NCBI GenBank assembly: GCA_034440615.1
Contig: JAOTOM010005124.1
Span: 541,001 to 605,000, forward strand
DNA length: 64,000 bases
Origin: Ashinkailepas kermadecensis
Lineage: Eukaryota; Arthropoda; Thecostraca; Neolepadidae
Direction: 5' to 3'
This document shows, in pieces, positions 36,601 through 39,600 of this stretch. A program made the position numbers and the translations under genes. Within the stretch, counting starts at the first letter, position 1; every line of letters starts with the position of its first letter. The notes beneath the pieces were generated by a model. The model worked only from the letters and a program-made list of their open reading frames with translations, was not told the origin of the DNA and searched no databases.

Positions 36601-39600
36601 CCCGCCAGCAGACTGTCACCAAGCGTTCCACCGTCACACTCAAGGGGTGAGCTGCCCAGGTGGTGCTCTGATGTCATTGCCGTCACCAAAACCCAGGGTT
36701 AAAATAATGGTTTTTCCTTAGGTGTGGGATGTCGAAACGAGCACAGTAGGATGTGGAAATTTGCCATGTAATTAGTGTCATTTAAAATGCTTTTGATGTC
36801 CTCAGACTAAAATTTGAACCAATGGTATAGGTACTTATGACTGTACCTTCATCTGTTCATTTGTTTTGAGATTCATAATTTAGAAAGAGCTATATTTGGG
36901 ATAGGGAAAATAATGCATATGCTATAAACTGGTATTGCATGTCATATCACATTATAGGTAATCCCTCTACCTGAAATTGTGTTGCGAAATGCTCGCGTCT
37001 CACCATTCATCATGAAAGCATGAACATGATACTTATAAAAGAGATACTGTCAGAAAGGAGACACAAAGACTCATAAGCACGCATCAAGGAGCAGGATGTC
37101 GATACTTCCTCTGATGGCATTACCGTCTCCAAAACCCGCCAGCAGACCGTCACCAAACGTTCCACCGTCACACTCAATGGGTGAGCTGCCCAGGTGGTGC
37201 TCTGATGGAATTACCGTCACCAAAACCCGCCAGCAGACCGTCACCAAACGTTCCACCGTCACACTCAATGGATGAGCTGCCCAGGTGGTGCTCTGATGGC
37301 ATTGCCGTCACCAAAACCCGCCAGCAGACTGCCACCAAGCATTCCACCGTCACACTCGAGGGGTGAACTGCCCAGGTGGTGTTCTGATGGCATTGCCGTC
37401 ACCAAAACCCGCCAGCAGACTGCCACCAAGCGTTCCACTGTCACACTCAAGGGGTGACCTGCCCAGGTGGTGCTCTGATGGCATTACCGTCACCAAAACC
37501 CGCCAGCTGACTCATCAAGCGTTCCACCGTCACACTCAAGGGGTGAGCTGCCCAGGTGGTGCTCTGATGGCATTACCGTCACCAAAACCCGCCAGCAGAC
37601 TGCCACCAAGCGTTCCACTGTCACACTCAAGGGGTGACCTGCCCAGGTGGTGCTCTGATGGCATTGCCGTCACCAAAACCCGCCAGCAGACTGCCACCAA
37701 GCGTTCCATAGTCACACTCACGGGGTGAGCTGCCCAGGTGGTGCTCTGATGGCATTACCGTCATCAGGCGGTCCAGCGTGGCAATCGATGGGTGGGTGGC
37801 GTATGTGGTGTGCTGGTGGCAGGTCTTCCGTCAGTCGGGTGCATGGCGGGGGCGGGGGGTTGGAGGCCCGCCACGGAATTTATCACGCTCTGTACCAACT
37901 GACGTGACGGTTTGGCAACCATAAATGACCTTAAGCGATTGTTGAGTGTGTGTGAGGTTTGAGTACAGACCGGATATGAGCGCCCGGTCTCGGAACATCA
38001 CGTTTGCACGGCTCTGGTGCGTTAGTTGAGCTTAAATGGTTGCGGTGACGCATGGAGAAAAAGCTGGGTCGTGTCGTAGCGAAATCAGATGACGTCCGGT
38101 GAACGACGGGGTCAAAAGAGATGTTGAGCTGATCACATGGATCCCGATGAATGGCGGCTGCCGCTACTGCGACAACCGCTGTTGTTCTACTGACGCGGTC
38201 ATCACCCGGGGTCGATCATCTTGACATGACACCCGGTGCCACATGACATGACATGACATGACATGACACCCGGGGCCACATGACATCAGCTGCACGCTGT
38301 GTGACTTTCGCATGACTTTCGCAGCTAGGTTGGGATAAGAGGGCGGTCGGGCACATAATCGTATTGAGGACGTGCGTAGGGATGGTGATGAGCTACATAT
38401 GCTGACGTACGGTCTGTGAGCTACATATGTTGACGTAAGGGCGGCGGTGAGCTACATATGCTCACGTAGAGGTGGTGGTGAGCTGCATTTGCTGACATAG
38501 GGATGGTGCTGAGCTGCATATGCCGACGTAGGGACGGTGGCGAGCTACATATGCTGGCGGGGACGGTGGCGAGCTACATATGCTGACGTAGGGACTGTGA
38601 TGAACAACATATACTGGCGTAGGGACGTGGTGAGCCACATATGCTGACGTAGGGACGGTGACGAGCTGCATAAGCTGACGGTGGTGAGCTGCATATGCTG
38701 ACGACTGATGACGTGTTGTGACGCGTACCTCCATGCTGCCCTCGTAAGCGTGTGTTTTCAAGGTATGAACCTGCCTGGTAGGGCGTCGGCAGCTCGGTAT
38801 TTAAGCTGAGCGTCTTGGAAACCAGAGGTACGAGGTTCGATTCCCGCGATGCCCGCCCTTTCTGCCAGTGTGAGAGGCAAGCGACGCCATATGGCCTCGG
38901 CTGGTGCGTCGTAAAGCCACACAAACCAAACCAAACCATTATGCTGTGGTACGAGAGCTTGTAATTTTAACTCCGTGTGTGAGGAATGCTAGATAATGCA
39001 CGATACCGACAAGACCGTGTCGGTATCGTGCGATACAGCGCATGGACGCTTAACACCTGAGTCAGACCTGCTTCGCCATCCATCGATTATCTGTGGAGCC
39101 CTACATAGATGCTTGGTGTGGCAGCCCCGTTATTCCTTTTGCAGTGTTTTGTATGATTGGTGATTCCGTGCCAATTTCACCGGTGGATGTGCATTTCAAC
39201 ACTCACCCCCTCTGATTTCGCTGATACTTCGCTAAGGAGGTTATTTTAGGCCCCGGATACGATTCTGAAACTTGTATGTCTCTGTGACCATCGGTAAGTC
39301 TTGCATGGTGACGTAAATATAGGACGTATACCACAAACTGATCTTTTTAAACTGCTATGTCTCTAGAGTGGTAAATGGTTTCCTAGACCCGAAAACGGTT
39401 GCGGTGTGTGAAAATGCAACACACGGTAACATAAATGTTTGAGTAAGCTTTCCAAAATTTTCGAAAGCTATTTTCGACCAAAATATGGAATATAATTGTG
39501 ATTTGTGAAAACATCCTCCTCTCGATTTACTTCAAAGATCGATTTTCGAAGTATGAGCTCGATTTTTCCTGGCGTCATCGATATATAAAGTGGGCCTAAC

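Noticed and set aside
38829..38860. Functional tRNA gene
   Set aside because: Only the B-box is good; no cloverleaf, and a SINE tail follows.
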